From Artemisia argyi (lineage: Eukaryota; Streptophyta; Magnoliopsida; Asterales; Asteraceae): a DNA stretch of 64,000 nucleotides. Location: the NCBI GenBank assembly GCA_030686995.1, contig CM060685.1:27853204-27917203 (forward strand), read 5' to 3'. The notes beneath the pieces are model-generated. The model was not told the DNA's origin. It made no database searches and worked only from the letters and a program-made list of their open reading frames with translations. Both the position numbers and the translations under genes were made by a program. Positions 24,561 through 37,252 of this stretch are shown in pieces. Numbering within the stretch: position 1 is the stretch's first letter; the number at the start of each line of letters is the position of its first letter.

Positions 24561-24998
24561 CTGTTGGTACTCAAAATAACTAAAATTAGATACCATAATT
24601 AATAGGAACAAATATAAACCAATAACTATAAAAACGGGAAACATGTTTCAAATTGATCATGTTGGAATCGAAAATAATCAAGAATCATAAGTCTTTGAAA
24701 GTCGAAGGACCAATAGTGTTAGATAGATAGATAGTAACTGTAAATCCTGTAAATTAGGAAGAGATGTGTCGTTTGATGCATAACTCTTAGAAGAGTCACA
24801 TCGGTTCACTAACACCGATTGACAAACTATATATACTTATGTAAATGTATCGTTTTAGTGTGTGGTTAATAAAAGAATAACGTGTGTTTTGTCAAACAAA
24901 CCCACCCTCTCTGTGTTTAAACGAGTCCCTGCACAATCTGATGTGCATACTCATACATATTCATCCATGATTGATCTAAGATCCGTAGGACCTCAATA

Positions 24999-25010
24999 TG
25001 GTATCAGAGC
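24999..25010 (+). other. Primer-binding site of the short Copia-type element
   Basis: tggtatcagagc lies immediately after the 5' LTR and is complementary to the 3' end of plant initiator methionine tRNA, the usual primer of Copia elements. Confidence 0.85.
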
Positions 25011-25440
25011 ACATGGTTACAATGGATCGATCATTGTAGTCAAGAAAGATATCACTTTTGAAGAAGAAGAAGACCCGAAAACAAAGCATGAAGATGATCA
25101 TGGAGACGTTACAGTTTTGGGCAGAAAAGAAAGAAGAATGTTGCAAGAAGAGACGTTCCAAAAGAAAGATGTCTTATGCAGATGGCATGAAGAAGACATG
25201 GTGAAAAGGTGTACATAGGAATGGTGAAGTTACTATGAGGGAACACAAGAGAATGCAAGGAAAACCACTTGTGGCAGGAAATGGCAGAGGTACTGCAGAC
25301 ATTGAAGGACCACAGGTTGATGCAAAGATAAGTGTTGAAATAGAGGAAGAACTTAGAAGCACCGGAAAACATATGTACAAGGACGATGATCAAGAAGATC
25401 ATCATGGAACAACGAAAGGCAACAACTGAACATGGGGCAA
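25011..25440 (+). pseudogene. Charged ORF remnants inside the short Copia-type element
   Basis: Two short open stretches (to 25218 and 25235-25429) encode highly charged, Glu/Lys-rich sequence (FEEEEDPKTKHEDDHGD; KRMQGKPLVAG). There is no CCHC zinc knuckle or other retroviral-type domain. They may be remnants of a gag/pol reading frame after internal deletion, or chance frames in purine-rich sequence. I do not recognise a family. Confidence 0.35.
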
Positions 25441-25906
25441 GTTAAGGCGATCAGAATGTAGATGAGAAGACAAGGAAAAAGGAACAAGGCTGCAATAAAC
25501 GATGAACAAGAACAGAGTGAAGATTATGATGAAGATTATGATGTCTTGATTAGGGGAGTGAATGTTGGAATCGAAAATAATCAAGAATCATAAGTCTTTG
25601 AAAGTCGTAGGACCAATAGTGTTAGATAGATAGTTAGTAACTGTAAATCCTGTAAATTAGGAAAAGATGTGTCGTTTGATGCATAACTCTTAGAAGAGTC
25701 ACATCGGTTCACTAACACCGATAGACAAACTATATATACTTATGTAAATGTATCGTTTTATTGTGTGGTTAATAAAAGAATAACGTGTGTTTTGTCAAAC
25801 AAACCCACCCTCTCTGTGTTTAAACGAGTCCCTACACAATCTGATGTGCATACTCATACATATTCATCCATGATTGATCCAAGATCCGTAGGACCTCAAT
25901 AGATCA

Positions 25907-26449
25907 TAGCTAGAACATAGTTACCATTTTTCCTAGTTCAAGTGTCGACCAAACAAAAACAATATAATTATCGGACAAAAGATCCTGCAAGAAATTAGAA
26001 TAGAATATTGTGTATAAGCTAGAAGAACACCATATATAATATAGTCAAACAAATATCAGTTTGAAAGTTGTGTGAGTAGTATACAATAATTAATAACTAA
26101 GTCTGAGAAAATATCACATATTATCAACCATCGGACTCACTTGGCGTATCAAATTAGCATCTATTTTCTTTTAAAATACCAACAGGCACAAATGAACTAG
26201 TAATGAAATAAGTTTCAAAGAAAGTAAGCAGTAATAACTTAATAACAAGGACTGTGTTAACATCAAATATCAACCTGACTCATCTGGTGTATCTAAATCA
26301 GTCATAAATTCATATTTAACAGACATTCTCTATCGACATACTGACATGCGTGAACTTCATTTGACTCACTGATATCATTTTACCAAAACGGACCCTAACT
26401 ATGAGAAAACAGACACGAACATGGTCAAACAGAAAACTGATTTCGACAC
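25907..26449. other. AT-rich stretch with no recognised feature
   Basis: I see no coding signal and no repeat boundary here. It may hold the remaining upstream flank of the EF-2 pseudogene, since the preceding element is an insertion, but no 5' exon could be identified. Confidence 0.5.
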
Positions 26450-27645
26450 TTAGAAAACTTATTGGACAGTTGAGCTGGTAATTTTAACTATTTCGTGGTA
26501 ACTTCATTTTAACGTATCTTTCTCGTTTTAGCTCCGTTTTTTAGTGATTCAAGCGGCCATGTTTACGTGTTATTGGGTTTATTTTATATTTCTACAAGCA
26601 TAACCTACTGTTTCAAAGTCCATTTTTCTTTATGAGTCGATTTGTAACAGCCAACAAGTATCTTTCGTAATAGTCACTTTTAACACATTTTTAACACTTT
26701 ACTAACTACAAATCACAACTCTAAGCTACACTAAACGTCTTCCACCAAGATTTCACCATCTTACATACCCAACAATAACTTCATACTAACCTAATTCCCA
26801 TCCACCAAGTATTAATAACGAAAATCACCATAAAACATAGTAACTCACTTTTAACAAATAAACTTATGTTTTTTAATATGTAAAACTATACTTTTGCATA
26901 GTATACTTCAAACACAATATTTTTCTCAACATACCATGGTGATAATTTTGTATGTAAATAATGTATGTATGCATGTAATCTATGAAAAAGAAGTGATGAG
27001 ATGAAAGTATGCTTACAAGGTTGTGAAGGTGATGACAAGAACACAATTTCAACACTAGAAAAATTATTGGACAGTTGAGCTGATAGTTTTAACTATTTCG
27101 TGGTAACTTCATTTTAACGTATCTTTCTCATTTTAGCTCCGTTTTTAATGGTTGAAGCGGCCACGTTCTCATTAATGAGTCTATTTTCTATCTCCAAATC
27201 CTTAACTAACTGTTTGAAAGCCAACTTTTCTGTAGAAACCATTTTGTAACAGCCAACAAATAAATTTCGCAAAAACCATTTTTAACCTATTTTTAATACT
27301 TTAACAACTACAAATCACAACTCTAAGCTACACTAAAAGTATCCTACCAATTTTTCATCATCTCACATACCAAACAACAACTTCAAACTAACCTAGTTCC
27401 CATCCACTAGTATTAAGAACGAAAAATCAACATAAAACATAATAACTCACTTTTTAGCATATAAAATATAAACTCTTGTTTTTGCAAGTTAACCTTTAAA
27501 CCAAAATATTATTCACAACTCATCATGGTGATAATTTATGCATGTAGGAAGGTATATGTGTATGAAAAATGTGAAAGAGAGGGAGTAAAAATTTATCCTT
27601 ACAAGGATGTGATGAATGTGATGGTAAGGACACAACAAGAATACT
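26450..27645. repeat. Two-copy tandem duplication, period ~605 bp
   Basis: Copy 1 (about 26450-27054) and copy 2 (about 27055-27645) share blocks in order: attggacagttgagctg, ttcgtggtaacttcatttta, acaactctaagctacacta, ccatccac then agtatta, and cttacaagg followed by gtgatg. They are clearly diverged with many substitutions and small indels, so the duplication is old. There is no coding signal. It may be part of a degraded LTR. Confidence 0.75.
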
Positions 27646-28037
27646 AGTATACCCAAGCTTCCAAGATCTCTACTAATCAATATACTTGCACTAGTAATCT
27701 TTAATATTACCTAAGAAATCACCTTAACAAAACCCTTGATGCTTTAATTTAACAAAGAACCTTAGTTGTTACCCTAAGCCTACTTGAAAATACTTGTAGA
27801 AATTTTTGAAAGTGATTTTGTTGTGGTTTGTGGATTTGGTCGAATATCACCAGGAGAGGAGTATTTTTTTTGTGTTTTGGTGAAGTGATATGAATGTCTA
27901 GTGATTGGTTAAATAAAAAAAATGAGGTAAGTTTAAATGTATCATCCTAGATCTACTTGGTACTTACTAAGAATGGGAAAAGTGATCAAAAGGGTGTGTT
28001 GGTATGAGTGGCTGGTTATGGGGCCTTTTGAGGGGTG

Positions 28038-28153
<116 letters not shown>

Positions 28154-28551
28154 TTTTTGAAAATCTTGCTAGAAATGGTGTAGTTAGTGAAGGTTTAGGA
28201 ATTTTTCGGATTACATGCATCCTTTTAGCAAGCTTAGGATAAGTTAGGATGAGCTATGAAATGAAAAACTGTTAAAGTTTATTTGGGTAAAAGTAAACAT
28301 AGACCAAGGGTATATATTGTAAGTATGGTGCCTAGTATGAATGCATGCATGCGTGGAATAGTTAGGACATTATTACGTGAGCGGTTTACGTAAGAATGAC
28401 AATATATGTACGTGAATATTATGAAATGACCACGATGAGTTTATTACACTTATTCTAACGTCGTTACTTGTTCAATAATGTAATACATTGAAGGTCGGAT
28501 AACTTCCCGGTTATGAGTTAAACGAACACATAAACTTGTAAAACGAATAAA

Positions 28552-31031
28552 TGTCACACCTCGCCAAGGCGGAAACGCGAGGGTATAACTTCATGGATAT
28601 CATCACAACACCTGGTGTCTATATAGAGAATAACTACATGCACAAAAATAGAGCAAAGTACAAACACAATGTGTTGTAACAATACCCCAAAACAAAATAA
28701 CCAAAACAAAATCCGAAACAAATACATAAGATCCAAACATAGATGATAAACCACTTCCAATGCAACTAAGGTCTCGTCTAATCACATCCTTCTATCTTAT
28801 CCTTAGAAAGCTCATCTGAAAATGATGCTTAAAACGTCAATATAATGTTGGTGAGATTCATATGTTTAAGACTCATACACATTAGGCAACCAAATCACTA
28901 TAATTATAAAACATTGTTGGACAAATAATTATAGTTATCATACAAGCTACATGTATTCACAAGGCAACCAACACACATAAAGGCAACCATTTGGACGGAA
29001 CGTGTCCACCGATCCAATTTCAACATCAATTAGGTCGCATGCGCGAGCAACAGGATAAGCATCCTCCCAATTAAATACACATCACAAGATTCGGGCCGGA
29101 ACGTGACCCCCGCTCCCATTTCATCACATCATTATCATCACATCATTCATATCATTCACATCATTCACATATAGCATTCATACAATAACAATTATAAGTC
29201 CAAGCTTTTTATACTACACGTAATCACAGTAACTCAAAACATTTAACACCAGCATCATTCCCATCCCATGTTTAAAACAAAATAAAAAGTGGGACTATGA
29301 ACTCACCTCAAACTTTGCAGCTTCCACAAACCCAAATCACAAATCTAAAACATACAAAATAAATCCAAATTACACATGGCCAAGCTAAAAGCTATAACCC
29401 ATGTAATAAACATATGATGGATGTATAAGATTCATATGACCCACCATGGATCTCCTAGACCCCATACCAATCATCACCAAATCCTAATACTCACTAAATC
29501 CCTTGCACTTTTAAAATCAGAAAACGCATAATTTTAGGGTACATTCGCCCACATGAAATAATAACTTTAAAAGCTCAATAACTCACACAAAAAACTTACC
29601 ATAGTCCCTTGGATGTATACAAGCTACTACCAGAAGGCCATGGTCCAAAAATATACACAAGTACTCTTCATAAAATCAAACTTACAAACTATCCAGATTC
29701 GGATCTGAACGCACACCAAAAAGTTTTAATTAAATTAAAATACTTCTACAACTTTTTATCGCAAATCCTTCGCGTGGGAGTCTAAGTACATATGAAACTT
29801 AACTCAACCATAAAGGATAAGCTAAATCTCACTTTTTCATCCATATCTCACTACCAAACTTATGACCTAAATCTATCCCGGTTTTACAGCTTTGACACCT
29901 TAACAAAGAAAAATCAAAAGATTAACTTCCGGACCTCGAAATCAATTGTGGCCGGACTTTTTGTGAAGCTCTTTCATTAAACTTCAATTTAGACTAAAAT
30001 TTCGTGATCTAACTCATCACCATCTATTAAATACCTTTGAATCTTTGCATCACTAATTTTTTGTCCAAACCTTAACTCAATAACTAGCATGTTTTACGCT
30101 TAATTCTCTTCACCAATCATCATAACATAATCATTAATTGATCCCAACATGTTTTAATTAATTAATTTACAGAAACTTACAAACCCTAGATCCATCATAC
30201 TTAATATTACATGAATTCTAATAATTAATCAAATAATTGAACATGTGTTTTAAGAATTTTACCTTGATTCTTGATTATTGCTTCACAATTATAAACCCTA
30301 ATTTTTCCTTCCTTGCCCCTTGCTCTTGAACGACCCAAAACCAGAGAAAAGGGATTTAGGGTGTTTTGGTGTGTTTATATATTAATTATGGATAACCCTT
30401 GGGCCTAAGAATTATATTTGGACTCAAATTGGGTTTTTTTCCCCTAAAAACCCTCTTGGCCGATTTATATATATATATATATATATATAAGATATATATT
30501 TATATTTTTTTTTATTAAATTTACTTATTACACTCAAAACCTCATATTTTTTATGTTTTATGCGAACCCACAACGAAACCTAACGTCTTGCGCGATAAAC
30601 TTTAGTTTTTACGACGACTCGGAAAATTATCATTTTCAAAAATAAAGTTTCCTAAAATAGATTTTCACTCTTTTATAAGCATAACACATAAAAACAAACT
30701 CCTCGTAACTTGCTAAAGCTCAAATACTTGATCGAAGACTCGTTACGCAAAAACACAAAAACACCAAAACTACACAAGTCATTTCTACACCACAAAGGCG
30801 ATCAAAATAAACTTTCTCAAATTCCATACTTTTCAAATCACAATAAAAACTATTTACGCAAAGGGATTTAGTGCTAAAACTCACCTATATCACTTCAAAC
30901 ACCTAAGACACACCAAACAAACGTCAACCGAGGCAAGACTATCAGTCAAACTGATATGCTAAAATCACGGTTGTTACAATAAACTCGACTTATGAAGTAA
31001 ATTTTTTGACCTCTGAAAGTGCGGGTTGTCA
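28552..31031 (-). mobile_element. 3' LTR of a chromovirus (Ty3/Gypsy), 2480 bp
   Basis: On the minus strand it starts TGACAACCCGC next to a polypurine tract and ends GGTGTGACA at 28552, giving short inverted ends TGTCA/TGACA. A TATA-like stretch on the minus strand near 30380 precedes a possible leader. It contains a short (TA) run near 30471-30489. The neighbouring coding end on the minus strand identifies it as the 3' LTR. Its outer flank is ATAAA (28547-28551); the partner TSD would lie beyond the missing 5' part. Confidence 0.8.
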
Positions 31032-31258
31032 CAGCCCTTCTCCCTTAAAAAGAATTCCTTCCACGGAATTCTATCTGTGTTGGATGTCGGAGCGGTGTCG
31101 ACGAAAAGATGTGGGTGTTTAGCACGAAATTGGTTCTCGCGTTCCCAAGTAAACACCGGTCCTCTTTGAGAGTTCCATTTAACCTTGATGATAGGAACAC
31201 GGCTCCGTCTCAATTGTTTAACTATTTTTCTATAGGCTCTTTGATATACTTTCGACAT
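30974..31258 (-). pseudogene. Chromovirus polyprotein C-terminus (chromodomain-like), truncated
   Basis: The 94-residue frame contains LRRSRVPIIKVKWNSQRGP and FTWERENQFRAKHPHLF, the typical end of Tekay/Del-type chromovirus integrases, where a chromodomain-like segment targets chromatin. It then runs GCDNPHF into the LTR and stops. A purine tract (agggagaagggctg on the minus strand, 31032-31045) precedes the LTR. The rest of pol and gag is absent: the frame is cut at about 31260 by a T-run, so only the last part of the element survives. Confidence 0.85.
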
Positions 31259-31282
31259 TTTTTTTTTTTTTTTTTTTTTTTT
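31259..31282 (+). repeat. Poly-T run at the chromovirus truncation point
   Basis: About 24 T residues mark the exact end of the chromovirus coding match. The sequence beyond it (31283-31634) is AT-rich and holds no recognised feature. Confidence 0.8.
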
Positions 31283-31644
31283 AGTTTTTTTCTTTATTGA
31301 AATTTGAATGAAAAAAAATCATATGTAATTAAACACTAATTTGAATATTCTAATAACATCACATGTGATAGTATAATTTGTATTGTCAAACGATTAACGG
31401 TTAATGAGATATTTAAATTATAAAATATAAGTGAAATATTAAAAAACTTTTAATATCAACCATTTATTTTATTTTAGATAGATGATAGGGATGGGTTACT
31501 TGGTAAGTGAGAAAAGTTTATGTAAAATAACTCTCCTCTATTGTTAAATGTATTATTGTTGACCACTTTTAATGCTTGTGCCTTTCAAGGTTCAAAGTTC
31601 AAACTATGAGTACAACTATTACTTATATCTAACTATATTAGATC

Positions 31645-31932
31645 GGAAAAATAATTAAAAAAAAATGTAATATACTTGCCACAATTTCATCGAATGGGTA
31701 GTGAACTATTTATTTTTTTATTTTGAGGATAATTTTCTTTCAAAATCATCATCTTTAGGGTATTTTGTAAAAAATTTGGACAATTTTGCCCCTCAAAATT
31801 GTCCAAAATTTTTGCAAAATACCCTAAAGATGATGAATTTGAAAGAAAATTACCCTCAAAATGAAAAAAAATAGTTCACTACCCATTCGATGAATTTGTG
31901 GCAAGTATATTACCTTTTAATATCATTTGCCC
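31645..31932. mobile_element. MULE-type foldback MITE, 288 bp, 10-bp TSD
   Basis: The target duplication atattagatc is at 31635-31644 and 31933-31942. The whole element is a long inverted repeat: gtaatatacttgccac at 31667 pairs with gtggcaagtatattac ending at 31913, and the arms continue to a centre near 31790. A 9-10 bp TSD and near full-length inverted repeat fit a Mutator-like MITE. It has no coding capacity. A transcript would fold into a ~120-bp hairpin and could feed small-RNA production (inference). Confidence 0.9.
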
Positions 31933-32162
31933 ATATTAGATCGGTATGAATTTATAACTTTTATTATTCATGAATTTGATTACTTCCAAAATCTTTTATA
32001 TGAAACATATATTTAAAGACACAAATGTAATGGTGAAAGTTGGGGAATCTTGTTCGGGGGCCAAGATCATGCAAGCGAAACTGTCACTTTTGTATATATA
32101 AAACATCAATGTGGGTAACTACAGAATAAATACGAAGTGCAAAAGAATAACCACTAAAATGA

Positions 32163-32200
32163 CTAGACGAGTACCCGTGCATAGCAACGGTTCCTAGCCG
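32163..32200 (-). mobile_element. Helitron 3' terminus
   Basis: On the minus strand the sequence runs accgttgctatgcacggg (a CCGT/ACGG stem), then tactcgt, CTAG and T, the form expected of a Helitron 3' end (hairpin, CTRR, host T). It lies 3' of a helicase fragment on the same strand (32415-32650), so the two likely belong to one decayed Helitron. No 5' end was found. Confidence 0.7.
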
Positions 32201-32414
32201 CAGATAATTAACGATTTGTGATATTGTGGTGAGTGTTTTGTGTAGCGTTCAAAATAGAACGTGAACAGATCATAATGTAATTGCAAACGGTTGCACACGA
32301 TAACTAAAGTCTAGAAAAAATTCTTAACGTCTATCAAACAACATATAAAAAACATTTAATGAAACTGAAAGTAAAACATTACATCAGTTATTAGATAAAA
32401 AGTAACAACACATG

Positions 32415-32660
32415 TTACTCTTCGTGTAAAACATCTTGATAAACGACATTTGAGGTGTAGATTTCTGCTTGACGGAACTCTTTGACTCGTTTAACCAATA
32501 CCTTTTGTTGTTCTACGGGTATCCCTCTAGACAATGCCACATAAAGCTGACCATACGAGAAAACAGAGTCGGGCAAATAGACACTCACATTTGGAATTGT
32601 TTGACCTTGACCTTTATTAATAGTCATCGCAAAGCAATATTATTTCCAGCAATATTATTG
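32415..32660 (-). pseudogene. PIF1-like Helitron helicase, C-terminal fragment
   Basis: The frame reads FAMTINKGQGQTIPNVSVYL, then GQLYVALSRG, VLVKRVKEF and TSNVVYQDVL, which are the last conserved blocks of the PIF1-like helicase in Helitron transposases. It ends at a natural stop soon after VVYQDVL. Nothing earlier in the helicase or the Rep domain is present. The terminus at 32163 is on the same strand. Confidence 0.85.
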
Positions 32661-32699
32661 TTTGGTCAAGTACTTGCGCGGGATAAATTTTAAATTCAA

Positions 32700-35380
32700 A
32701 AATTAAATACAAGGCGGGATCTTTTAAATTCAAACGTTTAATTAATTTTTTTTTAATTTTTTTTAATTTTTTTTTAAGTCACAACGGCTATAACAGCAAA
32801 TCCGGATGCATTGATTTATGTGCGCGCATTTTCTTTTGTAGTCGAGTAACAGCAAATAACAACGACGTTGAATAGTTTTAAACGATATTTGATTGTGTTA
32901 ATGTTTGTGTGTTTCTCCCTTTCCTCTTGTGTAATATGTGTTTGGATTAGACTCTCTAACCTTTATACTCCCTTCATCTTCATCTTCATCTTAAAATTAT
33001 AGTTTATATTTTTTTTTTTGGATATTTCAAAATAATTGTCCACTTTATATTTTAAGCAATAAAAAATAGTAAATAAATTTTATATTTAAATGGTTAAAAA
33101 TTATAATACTTTTATTTTTATTAAAGTATGTAATTTTTGTCTTCTGACAAAGTAATTTATAAAAATAGCAAAACAGATTTTTTATGGGTCAATATGGTTA
33201 GTCATTGTTTGATACTTTGATCCATTAGCTATCCATTTGTTTGGTTTTCTAATTATACATCAAGACAATGTCGATACAAAACAATACTTGGTCTATTAGT
33301 AATACATTATAAATAAATAAATAAAATCCTGATAAACTTTCAAGTCAAATTTGTGCTTTTGGCTTTTTTAGCAGGCCTATAAAACGTGTTATAGTAACCA
33401 AGTTTATAGATGTAGATGTATAGTGACCATAGTACTCCAACTTTATAATTAAAATTTGCTTCTACTTAAGTTGGTCCTTTTAATTTTACTTTTGACGCTA
33501 CTTAATTTGGTCCTTTTTAATGTCGTCACTTTTTACTTGGACTCAAGTTCTTTTCAAATTTCAATACTTCAATAGCTTCGTTGACACCAATTATGCTTTT
33601 TATTGGGCTTCAACTTCATTATAGTCAAATGTATTTTGAAGATGTCTTGAAAATATAAACAATAAAGCGTTTGCTTCAGAGTTAAAAGCAATTCAAATGA
33701 GTCATTATCCCTTGTTCAAAGTTAAAAGCAATTAAGATGAGTCATTATCCCTTGTACAAAAACACATCCTTCGAGACAACCATCCTATAAAAAACACGTT
33801 AAAAGAATTTGTTAAAAGCAATTCAGATCTCAAAATATTAAAAAACACGTTAACATTCCAAAAGCTTTTAAAATTATAAAACTATTTTCAAAATCAGTTA
33901 AATTTCAAAAACTTCCAAAATTTAAAAATCTTGAAATTTACCAAAACTATCAAAATTTTCAACTAAGTTACCCATGTAGTACAATCCACACAACAATGTA
34001 CCTATTATTTACACAACAAAATTTACTAAATGATAGATCTACACAAAGAAAATTATACACACAAACCTTAGATAATATTTTCTCAATTACTAACAACAAT
34101 CTTTAAAATGGAACTATATATTTTCCGGCGAAAGCTGCAGAAAAGAGGGCAGCAAAAATGGTTTCCGGCTGCGGGCGGAGGACAAAAAACTTAAGAAAAC
34201 CCGGATCTACAAAAAAAAATAAACAAACCGTTCAAAACATTTAATAATACAAAATAAACTTTATGACCAAAGCAACCAATAAACCTTTATAAAAATACTC
34301 ACTTATTTCCGGCGGTAGCAACTTTTTTCCGGCGGAGGCAACTTTTTCCGGCGAGACAATGGCGGGGGAAAGCGGCTGTAACGAAAAACAAATACCAACA
34401 AATTGAATATACATAGATCTTTAAAAATAACCTATAGATCTACAAATAAAATTGATATATCAACTATCAAATACTCTTTACTCAGATCCATAAATGATAT
34501 ATACAAATTTATATATAAAAAAAAAAACCATTCAATACTTCAAAAACATATATGTCCAGCATAAATTACTTGTTAGGTCTCGACCTCACCAAGAAACAAG
34601 AATCCCGTGGGTCGCGTTTCATTCAAATACGAGTCACAAGTCTCTTGTGACTAACCCTACCTTCGATTTTACAAGACCAAGACGTGAGAGCTCCAAAAAT
34701 ATACAAGATGTGGTGATTTTGAGGTGGTAACGAGAGTAAAGTTAGGGGGTAGGGCGCGTGTGGTAGTAGATCAAAGAGATGAGATGATGGGGGTTCGAAT
34801 GGTGGTGGTGGTGTGTTATGGGAGGCGGCGGTGTGGCGGCTGTGGTGGCCGGAGTATGGGGCGGCTAGGGTTTGGTTTGATGATGGTGATGATATAATAA
34901 ATTTTGAGAGGGAGAGAGAGTGTAGGTTAAATTTTGAGAAGCAGATTTAATTAAATGAAAAAAAGTAGATAGTGGTTGATTAAATGGGATTGGTTGTAGT
35001 TAATGCACATATGTAGTTAAGAAGGACAAGGGCAAAATGGGGATTACATTAATTTCAGTTTTTCACTTCTTGACTTGTTGACCAAATCTCCTTTATAATT
35101 AGTTAAGATACAAAAATAATACCTTATCCCAGTCACTGAAGCCAAAGAATTGGAGAAGTTAAATGTCGACATAAAAGAATTTTAGAGACAATATAGTCGA
35201 ACTTGAACAAAAAAACATGAAATTTAAACAATCAAAACCACAAAAAATCAGCACAAAGAAATAAAATTTGTGGGTCGTTGTTAAAGTTTAGGAACATGAG
35301 ATAAATTTAATTCAATTTTTAGTTTAATATACATGACTAAATATGTTACCACACGCGCATTATAAAAATGATAATGTTAC
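32700..35380. other. Non-coding AT-rich stretch with a GC-rich core
   Basis: No gene recognised. A diverged ~45-bp direct repeat (ttaaaagcaatt...gagtcattatccctt) occurs at about 33683 and 33722. Between 34120 and 34880 there is an unusual GC-rich patch with repeated ccggcg and ggtggtgg motifs inside otherwise AT-rich sequence. This could be the interior of a non-autonomous transposon, but I find no termini. Confidence 0.5.
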
Positions 35381-36142
35381 ATAAAGAGATTGGATTTGAG
35401 ATCCAATCGATCAGTTGAGGATGAGAATGTTTACTTCTATGACAAATTCTGGAGTGAAATAAAGATCTTATTTCTGGTTCTCAGCATCTAGAGTGTCTCT
35501 CTAGATGGTTGTAACTTGAAACAAACTCGATTACAGGACATACGTGGGAGTCTGGAGTTTTGAACAACTAAACCAGGCCTTCCAAGTTTTTTGGATGGTC
35601 GGTTGTTCAAGTTCAAATTTTATTGTCGAAGTTATTCAAATTTTAAGGATTCGAGGATGTTCAAGTCTTTTATGATGGCATGCCACATTAGTTCTTGTTC
35701 TTGTTAATTACCTAATCTTCCCAGCTCGAACACTTGTTCTTGTTTAGATAACACTTGCGTAAAAGATTGTGGGTGTACGAGACCAACCCGGCTTCCCATT
35801 CGGTTCTAATCAGCCAATCTCCTCTCAACACTTATGAAGCCTAAACATGACCAAGATTAGTAGCTATAAAGCAACAAAAATAGTCATTATATATGCTCAT
35901 TTATCATCATGTATCAGCATCAATCCCATCATTAGTCTACAACAAAAACAAATCACTAACTTGAACATCATAAATAAACACACATACATGTAAAAATAAA
36001 ACTTCATATAAATCAATTCTCACCAGTACACCTGCAAAGTTGAACACACCTTAGCTACGTACCACGGCCACCCGTTGCACACAAACTTTGAAAAGAAAAC
36101 CCACGAAACCGCGCCATCAATACCTTTCCACGACCAGCATAA

Positions 36143-36394
36143 CTAATAACTCGAAGTCTTCAACAATTCGCTAATCAACTCGTGGAAGTACAAGCACCAT
36201 TCATTCCTTACACTCCGTACATGAATACTCACTTTTGGAAAAAAGAGCTTCGAGTAACTCCATGAGCCAGCAAATCCACAACCAACGGTCCAACACGGCC
36301 TTTGATAATATGCGTTAGACACGCATATATGTCTAACTGAAACCTCATAGGTGCGGATTGAGCACCTTTCATTGCATAAGTGCAAGTATAACAA
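36143..36394 (-). pseudogene. RING-H2 gene relic, copy 1
   Basis: The 83-codon frame has CSIRTYEVSVRHICVSNAYY and WSYSKLFF, related to the C-terminal part of the RING-H2 pseudogene at 58206-58590 (which has FLWVYQLMELFESLF), with frame changes. The RING residues themselves are missing. A USE/TATA module on the plus strand starts 84 bp beyond its 5' end. Confidence 0.55.
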
Positions 36395-36477
36395 TCAAAT
36401 TTATCTATATAAACTTGTACTCAAATACGCCAGTGAACTATAAATTGCTTAAAATATATTGGGTTTTGGCTTTGAGC

Positions 36478-36529
36478 ATCCCACATCGCATTATGAAAGA
36501 AAGTAGCTTGTGGCAGTTGGCTATAAATA
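36478..36529 (+). promoter_or_regulatory. snRNA-type promoter module, copy A
   Basis: atcccacatcg (36478-36488) equals the plant U-snRNA upstream sequence element RTCCCACATCG. tataaata (36522-36529) follows after 33 nt, the spacing known for Pol II-type plant snRNA genes; Pol III types use about 10 bp less. No recognisable snRNA sequence follows, so transcription is only a possibility. Confidence 0.6.
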
Positions 36530-37252
36530 AGGAGGGAAAGGCTCACTTAAAGGTAGGCATGTTGAATTCCATAAAAGCCTATGGTCAACATCTGGTGCTT
36601 ACAAGCTTATTAAAGTTTTATAAGTTTGCAAGTCTGGCCTGTTGTCATGGGTTTTTATAATATTTGACAAGCTCATAATTTTATGTATAACTTTTTTGAA
36701 CAAAATATAAATTTATTTATACTTTAACACGCCATAGATTATGAGTTGCTTATTCTTTAACACGTTGATGCTGATATGATAGTCCTTTTAGCTTCAGCTA
36801 GTATATGCATATGCTCTTTAACTTTTCTTTTAGTATCATTAGATAAGTTATTGAAAGATTCGAAAAATGGCTAGGTCTTATTGCTAATCAACTTCTATAA
36901 TTTTTTTTACAACACTGCAAAATTTCTGACGAAAGGAGCAGGGTTGTGTTTACCCATTAATTTAGAGATTATGTAAACTAAAAATAGACTTTGGGCCCGG
37001 CCAAACTGACCCGTTCTTGCTATAGCTATTTTGTTTTGACTCATAATAGTAAATTGTTTTTAGTTTCTTCCTCTATAAAAAGTGAAAGATCCAAAAGGGG
37101 AAGATTTACCTATGATTAGGAGTGCTTTCTTGATATCCATCTCTGCATGATCCAAATCAAAAGCTCAATATATGCTTGGGCTCTTCTTTAAAGTGCCGAA
37201 ACGTTCTTGCTATAAGCATCTAAGACCTTTGACCGCTTGTTTGTAATCTCTT

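Larger units (their letters stand above)
24660..25901 (+). mobile_element. Short non-autonomous Copia-type LTR element, TSD GATCA
   Basis: Two 339-bp LTRs (24660-24998 and 25563-25901) flank a 564-bp interior. The element is bounded by GATCA at 24655-24659 and 25902-25906. The LTRs begin TGTTGG and end CTCAATA, so the ends are TG...TA, a known non-canonical type. A primer-binding site tggtatcagagc (initiator-Met tRNA type) directly follows LTR 1, and a purine tract ttaggggagtgaa precedes LTR 2. I count about seven differences between the LTRs. No reverse transcriptase, integrase or protease is encoded, so it would need an autonomous partner. It is longer than a strict TRIM. Confidence 0.92.

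Noticed and set aside
36478..36529. A genuine U1, U2, U4, U5 or U6 snRNA gene after the USE/TATA modules
   Set aside because: No snRNA core sequence (for example Sm site with known 5' sequence, or U6 ACAGAGA) follows any module, and I found no convincing 3' box.
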